From NCBI GenBank assembly GCA_036873755.1, contig JAVTVY010017356.1, positions 1 through 64,000 on the forward strand: a stretch of DNA of 64,000 bases, written 5' to 3'. The notes beneath the pieces were generated by a model. That model saw nothing but the letters and a program-made list of their open reading frames with translations. It was not told where the DNA came from and did no database searches. This document shows positions 9,596 to 20,810 of the stretch, in pieces. The translations under genes and the position numbers were made by a program. Numbering within the stretch: position 1 is the first letter of the stretch; the number at the start of each line of letters is the position of its first letter. The stretch comes from Hanleya hanleyi (lineage: Eukaryota; Mollusca; Polyplacophora; Lepidopleurida; Hanleyidae).

Positions 9596-11345
9596 CTACT
9601 TATGAGACATGATAGAAGTACTTTCTAATCGGGAGATTGTCTTAGAACATATCATACATGTATGAGAGATGATAGAAGTACTTTTTAATCGGGAGTGTCT
9701 TAGAACATATCATACATGTATGAGACATGATAGAAGTACTTTCTAATCGGGAGATTGTCTTAGAACATACCATACATGTATGAGACATGATAGAAGTACT
9801 TTATAATCGGGAGAGTGTCTTAGAACATATCATACATGTATGAGACATGATAGAAGTACTTTCTAATCGGGAGATTGTCTTAGAACATACCATACATGTA
9901 TGAGACATGATAGAAGTACTTTCTAATCGGGAGATTGTCTTAGAACATATCATACATGTATGAGAGATGATAGAAGTACTTTTTAATCGGGAGAGTGTCT
10001 TACTCGCAACCACCGCTTCGCTCTCACGAGTGGTGGAAAAAAGAGTCACCGTCATCACATGAACAAGAGCAAGGGTATGAGTTATAGATGACGTCATTAC
10101 CTGTGGGTAAGGCAGGTATACACGCGAGTACGATGAGTGTACCCAGTTCACCCGATGCATCGTCGTCATTACATTTAAAACGTGTTCGCGCATCGGAATG
10201 TTGAACTCTCTTTCTCGGGAGTTTGTCTTAGAACATACCATATATGTATGAGACATGATAGAAGTACTTTATAATCGGGAGATTGTCTTAGAACATACCA
10301 TGCATGTATGAGACATGATAGAAGTACTTTATAATCGGGAGAGTGTCTTAGAACATATCATACATGTATGAGACATGATAGAAGTACTTTTTAATCGGGA
10401 GATTGTCTTAGAACATATCATACATGTATGAGACATGATAGAAGTACTTTTTAATCGGGAGATTGTCTTAGAACATATCATACATGTATGAGACATGATA
10501 GAAGTACTTTTTAATCGGGAGATTGTCTTAGAACATATCATACATGTATGACACATGATAGAAGTACTTTTTAATTGGGAGCGTGTCTTAGAACATATCA
10601 TACATTTATGAGACATGATAGAAGTACTTTCTAATCGGGAGATTGTCTTAGAACATATCATACATGTATGAGACATGATAGAAGTAGTTTTTAATCGGGA
10701 GAGTGTCTTAGAACATATCATACATGTATGAGACATGATAGAAGTACGTTTTAATCGGGAGAGTGTCTTAGAACATATCATACATGTACGAGACATGATA
10801 GAAGTACTTTCTAATCGGGAGAGTGTCTTAGAACATATCATACATGTATGAGACATGATAGAAGTACTTTTTAATCGGGAGAGTGTCTTAGAACATATGT
10901 GAGACATGATAGAAGTACTTTTTAATCGGGTGAGTGTCTTTGAACATATCGTACATGTATGAGACATGATAGAAGTACTTTCTAAGCGGGAGAGTGTCTT
11001 AGAACATATCATACATGTATGAGACATGATAGAAGTACTTTTTAATCGGGAGATTGTCTTAGAACATATCATACGTGTATGAGACATGATAGAAGTACTT
11101 TCTAATCGGGAGATTGTCTTAGAACATACCATACGTGTATGAGACATGATAGAAGTACTTTCTAATCGGGAGAGTGTCTTAGAACATATCATACATGTAT
11201 GAGACATGATAGAAGTACTTTTTAATCGGGAGATTGTCTTAGAACATATCATACATGTATGAGAGATGATAGAAGTACTTTTTAATCGGGAGAGTGTCTT
11301 AGAACATATCATACATGTATGAGGCATGATAGAAGTACTTTCTAA
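9596..11345. repeat. 60-bp satellite array, about 26 copies, with an interruption
   Basis: The unit ATGAGACATGATAGAAGTAC followed by TTTNTAATCGGGAGANTGTC and TTAGAACATATCATACATGT repeats with a period of exactly 60 bp. About seven copies lie at 9596-10008 and about 19 at 10216-11345. An unrelated 207-bp segment (10009-10215) separates the blocks. One copy has a 2-bp deletion near 9695 and one a deletion of 12 bp near 10895. Because 60 is a multiple of three, the minus strand shows a long open frame (10329-11327) of a 20-residue repeat with HTCMICSK. That frame is best explained by the period and is not called as a gene. Confidence 0.95.
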
Positions 11346-11518
11346 TGGATATACAACCCAAAATGCCCACTTTCAGTTCCGGAGCCGCCAGGTGTCATGT
11401 TGAGCTCGTGAAGCATGGGCGACAACTCTTGTTGTACCCATCTCCACACAGGCGTCTTTTGGAACTATCCAGGGATGTATTGTGGTTGCCTAATTGGACC
11501 GGTGATCGTCTCACTTAC

Positions 11519-11642
11519 CATCGCAAGTTTCCGCTTGTCTATGATATCCTCGGCGAACTGGTGGACGAAATCACAGGTCTTCTTAAATTCTCGTCCATCG
11601 CTTGTCAGATAATACAGAGTATCCAGGTACATCAAAGGACTC
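11519..11642 (-). CDS. Cytochrome P450 family 4 exon (isolated)
   Basis: A 124-base exon on the minus strand bounded by a good acceptor (CATTCAG|G) and a consensus donor (GCGATG|GTAAGT). It encodes SPLMYLDTLYYLTSDGREFK and then KTCDFVHQFAEDIIDKRK. This matches the stretch of CYP4 enzymes that precedes the long helical region before the I helix, with LYYLT-DGR-F, the VH-F pattern and the basic end. CYP4 enzymes are membrane-bound microsomal monooxygenases acting on fatty acids and related substrates. No other CYP4 exon can be recognised in the window. The downstream side (below 11,345) is taken by the satellite and the adintovirus. It may belong to a gene with very long introns or be a fragment. 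Confidence 0.8.
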
Positions 11643-11816
11643 CTGAATGGCACGACACACGTATTATTTCAATTCAGAGACCTGTAATGGTCGTTGGAAC
11701 ATAACGCACTCTCAATCTTATGTGCTACTGATCACATATTTGAGGGAAAATATAGAAATAAAATTCTATACTGGTATGTAGTCTCTACTGGCATCAAATT
11801 TCAGAGTAAATTTTAA

Positions 11817-12349
11817 CCCTATCTGGCGTGGACATTTTGGGACCTGTCCATGTCTGTCTGAGCGAAATGGCCCCCTAAATATTTTTCTTACCCCTTGAGC
11901 AAGGGGGCTGAAACTTACCACACTATACCCTTGAGTCAAGCTCTACCTGAAAATGTACAAAAATCCAAGATCGCCGCTTTGATGACGTCATTTTCAAAAA
12001 CGACATTTTTTGGTCGATTTTTTGGTCAGATTTTTCGAATTTTTTATTTATGTAACTTCTACGCAAAATCTGCATAAATTAGTAAATATTAATGTGATGT
12101 GAAATAACGTAATTTTTGCTCACTTTTCATCGTGGAAAAGCAGAAATTCTGAATAAAAATGATAAAAAAACATAATTTTTCTGGTACCCCACATGGCCGC
12201 CATCTTGAATTTACCCATGATCCTCTGCAGTGGGGTTATGCATATAGGTTAAAAATGACCTCGATATGATAAACTATAAAGTCACGGCGTGTCAGCTCTA
12301 AATCTTTTTGTCGTTCTGGAGATAGCGCAGAAAGTTTGGCCTGGTAGGG
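11817..12349 (+). mobile_element. piggyBac-like MITE, copy A
   Basis: A 533-bp element between TTAA at 11813-11816 and TTAA at 12350-12353. The ends are CCCTATCTGGC and GCCTGGTAGGG, an inverted pair. The interior matches three other copies in the window (see 35318, 36660 and 54626). It has no coding capacity. TTAA duplication with CCC-starting ends is the hallmark of piggyBac-type transposition. The interior includes a CRE-like TGACGTCA and a GCCGCCATCTTG motif. Confidence 0.85.
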
Positions 12350-12536
12350 TTAAGGTTTTGATTGGTCAATTACCCTCTTGTGGATGAGGACGTATTGTGA
12401 GTCTCCGCTGGCCACAGTTGGTATACTAATTAAGATGTCTCGTATACCAATGCTGTCGAGGACGCGTGTCCATATACCAACGCAGTCAACGACGCGCGTG
12501 CAACACCTGCAGGCAAAGTCTGTTTCAGACGAGTTA

Positions 12537-12937
12537 GGGTAGGAATACACCAGAGCCGTCATCGCAATGCGATTCGCATATGCGTTGTCGCAACAAATTG
12601 AACAAGTTGCAAAAGGAAGTGGTGAACACACTATTCGCATTGCGTTGAGTATCGGTTGCGTTATAGCTTTGCGTTGCCGTTGGAATTGGGAATTTTCCAT
12701 TTTTTGACGCGCTGCACAGGCCTACGCATTGCCTTTGGAAGGTCAAGCACATTATTATGCACACTTTTGCGCCTACTTGGTGCTGAATTACCATACGTTA
12801 TGTTATTTAAATTAGGTATAGGCATATACGCAGCCTCCATCGCAGCCAAAAGACGCATATGGTGAATGCACGGACAAATGCGTTGTCGCGAGCGTTGCCG
12901 CCTGCGCCAACGCAACGGCTCTGGTGTATTCCTACCC
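12537..12937. mobile_element. Harbinger-like MITE with TTA duplication
   Basis: A 401-bp element with 23-bp inverted ends starting GGGTAGGAATACACCAGAGC, flanked by TTA at 12534-12536 and 12938-12940. A three-base TWA duplication and G-rich ends fit the PIF/Harbinger superfamily. The interior is rich in GCGTTG-type words and encodes nothing recognisable; open frames across it are chance. Confidence 0.8.
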
Positions 12938-12940
12938 TTA

Positions 12941-13640
12941 GTTTGCGCGAATTGGTGTGCGCTCGGACTGACACTGGGACAAGTTGTGTGAGGGAAATTG
13001 CGTCTTGGCAGAAATAAATTATCATCGGAAGGTTTATATGCCACATAAACAGGAACGTCACAATGCCAGCTAAGTATTCCACCCAGTTTATTGTTCATCG
13101 CGAAACAGGTAGACAGGTATTAACGCTACATGTCCGACTCCCGATGTTTTACGATGTTCAACGTTGGTTTGTTCCTGTCTTTCTTTCGGGTTGGCGATAT
13201 ATGTTAAACCAATGAGTAAAGAGATTCTTCAATGTCATAAATTTGTTATACAGTCTACGGGGGCCTCGATAAGTTTGACAAGGTACGAACTGTCGTACAA
13301 TATTCTTTCGCCATTCATCGAAAATTTTGTGAAATTCCATCGTTCTACCATGCATGTGATATGTGATATGTAGAGATCTTTAAATAAGATACTCGTCTAG
13401 TTCACTCCAGAGAAAACGCGGGCGCTTTCTGTCATCAGTGCGCATGAGCGAATCATAGGCCGCGATCAGTGATTGACCCATGCAGATACGCCCATATTAC
13501 AAACTGCACATTCACTGGCTGAATTTCCTCACGTGGCGGAGTCATGCGACTTCTCGAATATGTGATCAATAAATCAGCAGTTTGCGAGTGAGAATCTAGA
13601 ACGGCGTCATCTGATACCACAACATGTGATTCTGGAATGT
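12941..13640. other. Unassigned non-coding stretch
   Basis: About 700 bases between two DNA transposons. Short open frames are present on both strands but none shows a domain, codon bias or splice context. Nothing could be assigned. Confidence 0.5.
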
Positions 13641-13643
13641 TAA

Positions 13644-15338
13644 GGATAGCTATCCGTTAGAGGCAGTTTTTGCACCCCCGTGACAATTTGTCTTCTGTAT
13701 CAATAAATATACTAGATAACCATAATAAACTATATATTTTATGAAAGCGTACATCGTAGGGATTTCAACTACATCATTTCTATAATCGAAGCTGCTACTG
13801 TGTAGAAAATATTCAAATTTAAATAAATTTAAATGAAAACAATAGCGTCCATTTTTCAATTGAAATTTCATGAAAACTGTTGATCGTGTTTCAACTTTGA
13901 TGGTATACCTTGATAGGAGACAACTCGAACTAGTAAACTTTAACTCACTGTTTTTAATTTTTGCCTGGTTTTGTTTTTACAGCTATTTTACTAAAATAAA
14001 CTGTAATAAACGCACTATTTTACGGTCGTTTGTCTTAAAAGTTGAATAATTAAAAAACTAAACCGAACTTACAAAAAGTGAGATAATTTTACTACATCAC
14101 TTTATAAGTAACAAGCATGCCAAATTTCAAAAGCGTGGCATGGATATTTTTCGAGAAATAAACGTTTAAATCTCGGATTTTGTAAAAAAAAAAATGAAAG
14201 GCTAGAAATCGGGCAAAATGTATCCAGCTATACATCTGATGAATTAATCCTAATTTTTTGCTTGAATTCTATTGTCAAATTTCTTTTTAATTTGTCTTAT
14301 GAGACCTACTCGAATTACTGTTTATTCTGGATAACTATTACACTAAGTTTATTCATCAAGGCGGTTTAAAATCCACTTTAAAAACTTGCTAAAATTTGTT
14401 CAGCTGAGAAATGTTCACACCTGTGCTGATCACTTCACGGCGGGTGTCTGAGCGAAGTGTCACTGCATTGAGTACACTTTCATCAGGTTAGGGGAATCCC
14501 GTTCTCTAAAATGGAGGTAAAAACGACCGTTTTCACTCAATAAATCAGTTCACATAATGAATTCAGCAAAATCCTCTTGAGGCGCATGCAGACTTATCTA
14601 TCCGCATTAAATGGTAGTAAAAAAGTAAATTGTCATCTATCTAATTGGCATAATAATAGGCCAAACATCCCTCGCGCTGTTTAAACAACATTGGCCGATT
14701 CTTCACCTGGCAAATTAATTCTAGGACATGAAACAATAGATAAATTAATGCGCCTGAAATTTTGATTCATTGGTCAAGAAGGAATAAAAAGTTATTGAGC
14801 AAAAACGACCTTTTTTACCTCCATTTTAGAGAGCGGGATCGCCCTAACCGGTTCATATGTATATATTATAATTAGAAACGAAAAAATACGGATGTTTGCA
14901 TGGTTTTGATCAGAATTAATGTAAATGAGTAGGACTTCTAGATAATTAGCTTACCAAAATACTGCTGAAATAAGTTTTGGAAAAGGAAATTTAACAGACA
15001 AAACTAACAGTGACCAAACTGCTGTTCTAGTGTTACGAGAAACTATTAGGGTGGCCAGTTCCTGCGAGTAAAATTAACAATACAATACACAATCAGGCAG
15101 CTACATGTATTAACGACTTACAATACTCTTTCCAGCTGGATATCGGACCACCTATAAGGCAATCTGTTTAATTTTTCCAGTGCCCCAGAAACTAAATTTT
15201 TAATCCTAATATTGAAGCACTTCTAAATAGAATTTTGATTTCGTTTTTTTCACCAAATGTTAGACGAAATAGTGAATATTTGAATGAAGAAATAAATAAA
15301 AAATGACAAATTTTGACCCTCTAACTGGATGGCTATCC
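13644..15338. mobile_element. 1.7-kb non-autonomous TIR element flanked by TTAA
   Basis: The left end GGATAGCTATCCGTTAGAGG and the inverted right end GGATAGCCATCCAGTTAGAG face each other over 1,695 bp, with TTAA at 13640-13643 and 15339-15342. The body is AT-rich and has no transposase. A smaller element is nested inside at 14484-14851. The TTAA flanks suggest piggyBac or Kolobok-type integration, but the ends differ from the other TTAA family here. Confidence 0.7.
14484..14851. mobile_element. Nested MITE with about 45-bp inverted ends
   Basis: The ends GGTTAGGGGAATCCCG and, inverted, GGTTAGGGCGATCCCG continue into a second matching block (CTCTAAAATGGAGGTAAAAA on the left). A possible 5-bp duplication TTCAT lies at 14479-14483 and 14852-14856. 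The element is about 370 bp and non-coding. It sits inside the 13644-15338 element, so it is the younger of the two. Confidence 0.75.
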
Positions 15339-15342
15339 TTAA

Positions 15343-16485
15343 GGTGATTCTGTAAATCAGTCTCGCTTTATAACAGGGGTTCAGGGGCGTAGACACCTTG
15401 GACAGCAAACGTCATCCGTTTGATAGCAAGCGTCGGATCCGACATTCAGGATCCAGCCGTCATCCATAAAAGAATTTCCACACATTTATTGTGCCTTGGA
15501 TTACATGACCAGTCCATACATTTACGCCTTTTCGTAATATCTCAGCGCTTCATCTCCGATCGCACCAGGAAAGTATCATTGTTGTCCACTGTTGACATTT
15601 CATTCCGTGTTGATTTGAAGCCATGCAGGACTGTGCACACTCAACAAAACGAAAGCCAAAAGCTGAATCTTCAACCATTTCTGCCACAGTATCGATCAGT
15701 TGATCAGTATCACTTGTTAACTTTATTAAGTATTCAAGGGATAAATGTTAAAAATGTTAAAACTTACATGACTCTTTTCGCTACAAAGTATGTTAATCAT
15801 GAAACGGCCTGTACATATGGATGGGAAACGCTGAAAACAAGAACAGGAAATGGTCAATAGATACTCACAGAAAATATCCAGAGTATTCAGGTTCTGGGGC
15901 AAAAAAAAAACAAACAAACGAGAATTTCAGCTCAAATATCTGGATACTTCGGAAACTGTGATCGTCATATTCGACCATAACATTAGAAAGAAACCTTTTT
16001 CAAAAGCAACTATCCTAGCTGCAACTCTGCAGAGGAACGAAAGCACTACACCAGAGTAACCCAGGTACCACAACAGACCTGTAGTAGTAGAGCGTGCCGT
16101 AAAAATTGTTCACTTATACAGATCAGTAGGCGTAAATTTCCAATCAGGGCACCTATATTACATTGTGAATTATTCTGCTGAACTCCAATAACACACACAG
16201 TATGATGTAAATTAACATCTTTGTATCTATCAAATACAAGATTTTGCACAATGATTCATTTCAATGTGTTACCTCATCTCCAATCTACAGAATATTTCTG
16301 CTTCTTGGTAATCAAAGTTTATTGATCCCCACCGAAGACCCCAGGCCAGACAGCAGCAGCATAATGCCTGTTCATCCGCGGGGAACCGCGTGGGCCGATG
16401 TCACAGAAAATAGTGCTCAATTTCCTATGCTTTTCTTTACGGACATTCTTTCCTTTCACTCCGGAGAATCGGGATTGTCCGCAAC
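15343..16485. other. Non-coding stretch with old repeat fragments
   Basis: No gene is supported. A 146-codon open frame at 15420-15857 has no recognisable domain. The first 60 bases of it (CAAGCGTC...ATCCAGCCGTC) resemble 62462-62520, so it probably lies in an old dispersed repeat. Confidence 0.5.
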
Positions 16486-16489
16486 TTAA

Positions 16490-17605
16490 GTCACATGTAT
16501 TCTCATGGTATCAGCTTGAATATCTACCTTAATAGCCTACCTAGGATACAGTAAATGTCATCAACTTAAAGCACAGGTATTCTCATGGCATCAGCTTGAA
16601 TATCTACCTGAACAGCCTACCTAGGATACAGTATATGTCAGCAACTTATGCACAGGTATTCTCATGGCATCAGGTTGAATATCTACCTGAATAGCCTACC
16701 TAGGTTACAGAATATGTCAGCAACTTGAGGCACAGGTATTCTCATGGCATCAGCTTGAATATCTAACTTGTACCTGAATAGTCTAGGTTATAGTATATGT
16801 CAGCAAATTAAGGCACAGGTATTCTCATGGCATCAGCTTGAATAGTTCCAAATGTCAATATAGCCTACCTGTGATATGGTCCGTAACTTTAGTAAGTCAC
16901 GGGTATTCTCATGGCATCAGCTTAGATAGCTCCGTCAATTTTGCCTACCTAAGGATATAGTATGTGTCAGCAACTTAAGTCACAGGTATTCTCATGACAT
17001 CATCTTAAATAGCCCTAACTGTCAATATAGCCTACCTGTGATATAGTATGTGCCAGCAACTTAAGTGACAGGTATTCTCATGGTATCAGCTTGAATATCG
17101 AATATCTACCTGAATAGCCTACCTAGGATATAGTATATGTCAGTAACTTAAGGCACAGGTATTCTCATGGCATCAGCTTAAATAGCTCCAATTATCAATA
17201 TTGCCTACCTGGGATATAGTATATATCAGCAACTTAAGTCACAGGTATTCTCACGGCATCAGCTTGAATAGCTTCAAATGTCAATATAACTTACCTGTGA
17301 TATAGTATATGCCTACCTAGGTTATAGTATATGTCAGTAACTTAATGCACAGGTATACTCATGGCATCAGCTTAAATAGCCATAACTGTCAATTTAGCCT
17401 ACCTGTGATATGGTATATGTCAGTAACTTTAATAAGTGACAGGTATTGTCATGGCATGAACTTAAATAGCTCTAACTGTCAATATTGCCTACCTAGAATA
17501 TAGTATGTGTCAGCAACTTAAGTCACAGGTATTCTCATAGCATCAGCTTAAATAGCCCTAACTGTCAATATAACCTACCTGTGATATGGTATATGTCAGT
17601 AATTA
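16490..17605. repeat. Satellite of 80-95 bp units
   Basis: Units begin with CACAGGTATTCTCATGGCAT and continue with CAGCTTGAATA, CTACCTGAATAGCCTACCTA and a GATATAGTATATGTCAGCAA segment. Spacing of the first units is 80, 80 and 83 bases, and later units vary more. About 13 copies are present. A displaced copy at 19580-19660 shows that the next satellite has split the array. Confidence 0.9.
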
Positions 17606-19045
17606 TACCCCCCGACACGTAGTGTAGGGGCGTATACTGGTTTCAGCTTGTCTGTCCGTCCGTCCGTTCGTTTCCGGAGCATAACTTGACAACCGCTACT
17701 TGAATTCCTTTCAAATTTGGTATGCAGCTGCCATACCATGAGACCTTGCTTGGGATTGCGTTTGGCGCATGTGCATCTACAGGTGGCGCCACCTAGGGTC
17801 ATTCCGTAACATTTCGTTTCCGGAGCATAACTTGACAACCGCTACTTGGATTCCTCTCAAATTTGGTGTGTAGCTACCTTACCATGAGACCTCGCTTGGG
17901 ATTGCGTTTGGCGCATGTGCGTCTACAGGTGGCGCCACCTATGGTCAAAAGTTTCTCATGTCAGTCCATAACATTTCTTGTTTCATATGAACTGACAAAC
18001 TGCTACTTGATTCCTTTCAAATTTGAAGAAAACGTAGTTGCCATACCATGAGACCTCGCTTGGAATTGTGCGTTTGGCGCATAGTGCCTGTATGAAAAGG
18101 CGCCACCTAGGGTCAAAAGTTTCTCAAGTCCGTCCGTAACATTTCGTTTCTGGAGCATAACTTGACAACCGCCAGTTGGATTCCTCTCAAATTTGGTATG
18201 CAGCTACCATACCATGAGACCTTGCTTGGGATTGCGTTTGGCGCATGTGCGTGTACAGGTGGCGCCACCTAGGGTCATTCCGTAACATTTCGTTTCCGGA
18301 GCATAACTTGACAACCGCTACTTGGATTCCTCTCAAATTTGGTATGTAGCTACCTTACCATGAGACCTCGTTTGGGATTGCGTTTGGCGCATGTGCGTCT
18401 ACAGGTGGCGCCACCTATGGTCAAAAGTTTCTCATGTCAGTCCGTAACATTTCGTTTCCGGAGCATAACTTGACAACCGCTACTTGGATTCCTCTCAAAT
18501 TTGGTATGCAGCTCCCATACCAAGAGATCCCGCTGGGGATTTGAAGGGCGGTGGTAGGCTGGCAGGTGCCACCTAGGGGTCAAAAAGCCAAGTCAGGCTC
18601 AACATTTCGTTTCCGGAGCATAATCTTGACAACCGCTACTTGGATTCCTCTCAAATTTGGTATGGAAGCACTTTTAACATGAGACCTCGCTTGGGATTGC
18701 GTTTGGCGCATGTGCATCTACAGGTGGCGCCACCTAGGGTCAAAACTTTTTCTTGTCGGTCCGTAACATTTCGTTTCCGGAGCATAACTTGACAACAGCT
18801 AATTGGATTCCTCTCAGATTTGGTATGTAGCTACCTTACCATGAGACCTTGCTTGGGATTGCGTTTGGCGCATGTGCGTCTACAGGTGGCGCCATCTATG
18901 GGCAGAATTTTCTCAGTTGGTCCGTAACATTCCATTTCTGGAGCATAACTTGACAACGGCTGATTAGATTCTTCTCAAATTTTGTATGTAGCTGCCATAC
19001 CATGAGACCTAGCTCAGGATGTTGCATATGCGTCTACAGGTAGTA
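17606..19045. repeat. Satellite of about 150-165 bp units (GTCCGT/GGTGGCGCCAC type)
   Basis: About nine units carry GGAGCATAACTTGACAACCG, then ATTCCTCTCAAATTTGGTAT, CATGAGACCTCGCTTGGGAT, TGCGTTTGGCGCATGTGCGT and ACAGGTGGCGCCACCT. The array starts with a run of GTCCGTCC. One unit at 18512-18590 is strongly diverged. The array lies inside the older 80-95 bp satellite. A diverged relative lies at 60730-61335. Confidence 0.9.
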
Positions 19046-19693
19046 AGTTTAATATTTCACTTCCCATTTACTTCCTTTTCCTCTTCAATATGGTTATCCA
19101 GATGACAGTAATTCGCCTATCTGTTGCAACAGCCCATTTCAAGTCTAGTTCTAGTGGTAACAACAGTTAGGTAAAACACAATATGCCTGCATAACCCCAT
19201 TCTCAACAATCATTATTAACATCAATTTTCTGAACAATCCATTAAACTCATCTGAGTATCGTCACGACACATGCATAGACAATCCGTTAACCGCACTCCA
19301 ACCGAGCGAGGTCTCATTGTCAACTAGTTACATACTGTGCCGCCACTCATAACATGTATACTTATATTCCTCTACAAATACTCGTCAATTCTTATCAAAT
19401 GTGCATCCGGGGGGTATCTTGTAAGCATGCATGATTTCCACTGCCACAATCCCATTCAGCTTACTCGTGAAATGTTAACCACCCCCATGTGTCTATGCCC
19501 TTACGGGGGGTATCTTGTAAGCAGCCTTACTGATCATTTTGATCAAATGTGTGCATCTCTCAGACTATGCTCTAGTTTTAATAAGTCTCAGATATTCTCA
19601 TGGCATCAGCTTAAATAGCCCTAACTGTCAATATAGCCTACCTGTGATATAGTATATAGTATCCCATGTTACACTGACAGTTTAAGTGGTTAC
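19046..19693. other. Intergenic stretch with a displaced satellite copy
   Basis: No gene is supported. The segment holds two GGGGGGTATCTTGTAAGC words near 19410 and 19505, and one copy of the 80-95 bp satellite at 19580-19660. Confidence 0.5.
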
Positions 19694-20195
19694 AAGCTAA
19701 GATTCATAGCGTCTCCCTTCCCTCAACGCTATGCCGACGGCAAATACATTTCCCTGTTGGTAACTCGAACATCTCCATGGCGCACTTATTATTACCTTCG
19801 CGCCCTATTGGACCTTCATTATCTTGAGAAAATGGGCCGCCGTGAATAAAAATACCATAATCGATGTTGTGATCATCATCCCCTGTATACATGGGGTCTA
19901 TTATGATGGAAATGCCCATCTTCTTGACCCTCGATTTCAGGTGATTTTGAAGCTCCATAGGGATAATTTTAACGTCTGTAATTAATATATGATCGACGAA
20001 GGGCCATTTATTCTGCCATTTCTGTATTTTTATTAATGGCGGCCCATTTTCTCAAGTTAATGAAGGTCCAATAGGGCGCAAAGGTAATAATAAGTGCGCC
20101 ATGGAGATGTTCGAGTTACCAACAGGAAAATGTATTTGTCGCCGGCATAGCTTTGGGGGAAGGGAGGCGCTATGAATCTTGGGGGAAGGAAGCGC
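19694..20195. mobile_element. MULE-like foldback element with 11-bp target duplication
   Basis: TAAGTGGTTAC flanks the element at 19683-19693 and 20196-20206. Two arms of about 155 bp (from 19701 and ending 20178) are near-perfect inverted copies, both carrying ATGGCGCACTTATTATTACC or its complement, with about 165 bp between them. An 11-bp duplication and long inverted ends fit Mutator-like elements. It encodes nothing convincing. Confidence 0.8.
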
Positions 20196-20206
20196 TAAGT
20201 GGTTAC

Positions 20207-20810
20207 CCACTCTGACAATGGGAGAACGAGTCACTGACGGTTGGGATCTAATACAGTGCTTGAGCTGGTTGGAAATAATCGGCAAAATTCTTCATGAAAT
20301 GGTCCCTTTCCCTGATGACGTGTTATATCTGCCTCAATCACGTGATAACTTGTGTGTTCATTCATCTGCACGACACGTGAACACTTATCCAGAAATCTAA
20401 CATCGCTTATGTAACACAAAACCAATTAAGTTTCCATTGTCAACGCTAGTACATGTGTCCCAAGGCGTGAAGTCCTATATGTAACCCGATACACCAAATT
20501 ATAGCTCGCTTTTCAGTCCTGGACTGGCAATTAAGTTGATGTCATGTTACATGAGGGAGGTGACAGGCTAATTGAATTGTATAAAGATCCCCACTAGCCA
20601 TTTAATTGTCATGGATGTTGAGGGCCTGCATTGCACCAAGGGACAGGATAGGGATTTTATTGTTATGGATGTAGGGGACCTATACGTCATCAGGCTTCTG
20701 GGCAATTAGCTGCCAGTACCGGTAGTCCTACTACAGTCGGTGTTTAAGTTCAATTTTAATGTTAACGTTACCAATATTATCAGGTGACTTATTATCTTTC
20801 TATTCAACAG
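20207..20810 (+). other. Upstream flank or intron of the immunoglobulin gene
   Basis: About 600 bases with no open frame of interest. It ends in a pyrimidine-rich tract and the acceptor CTATTCAACAG, so it is probably the intron before the first visible exon. A signal-peptide exon was not found. Confidence 0.4.

Noticed and set aside
10329..11327. 332-codon minus-strand open frame as a gene
   Set aside because: It is produced by a 60-bp satellite whose period is divisible by three; no start context, promoter or non-repeat part supports it.
9596..11345. CRISPR array
   Set aside because: The whole 60-bp unit repeats without unique spacers, no cas gene is near, and the genome is animal.
11345..11704. 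119-codon plus-strand open frame
   Set aside because: It is the antisense shadow of the CYP4 exon, which has matching splice sites on the minus strand.
15420..15860. 146-codon open frame
   Set aside because: No domain was recognised and its beginning resembles a dispersed repeat also present near 62,470.
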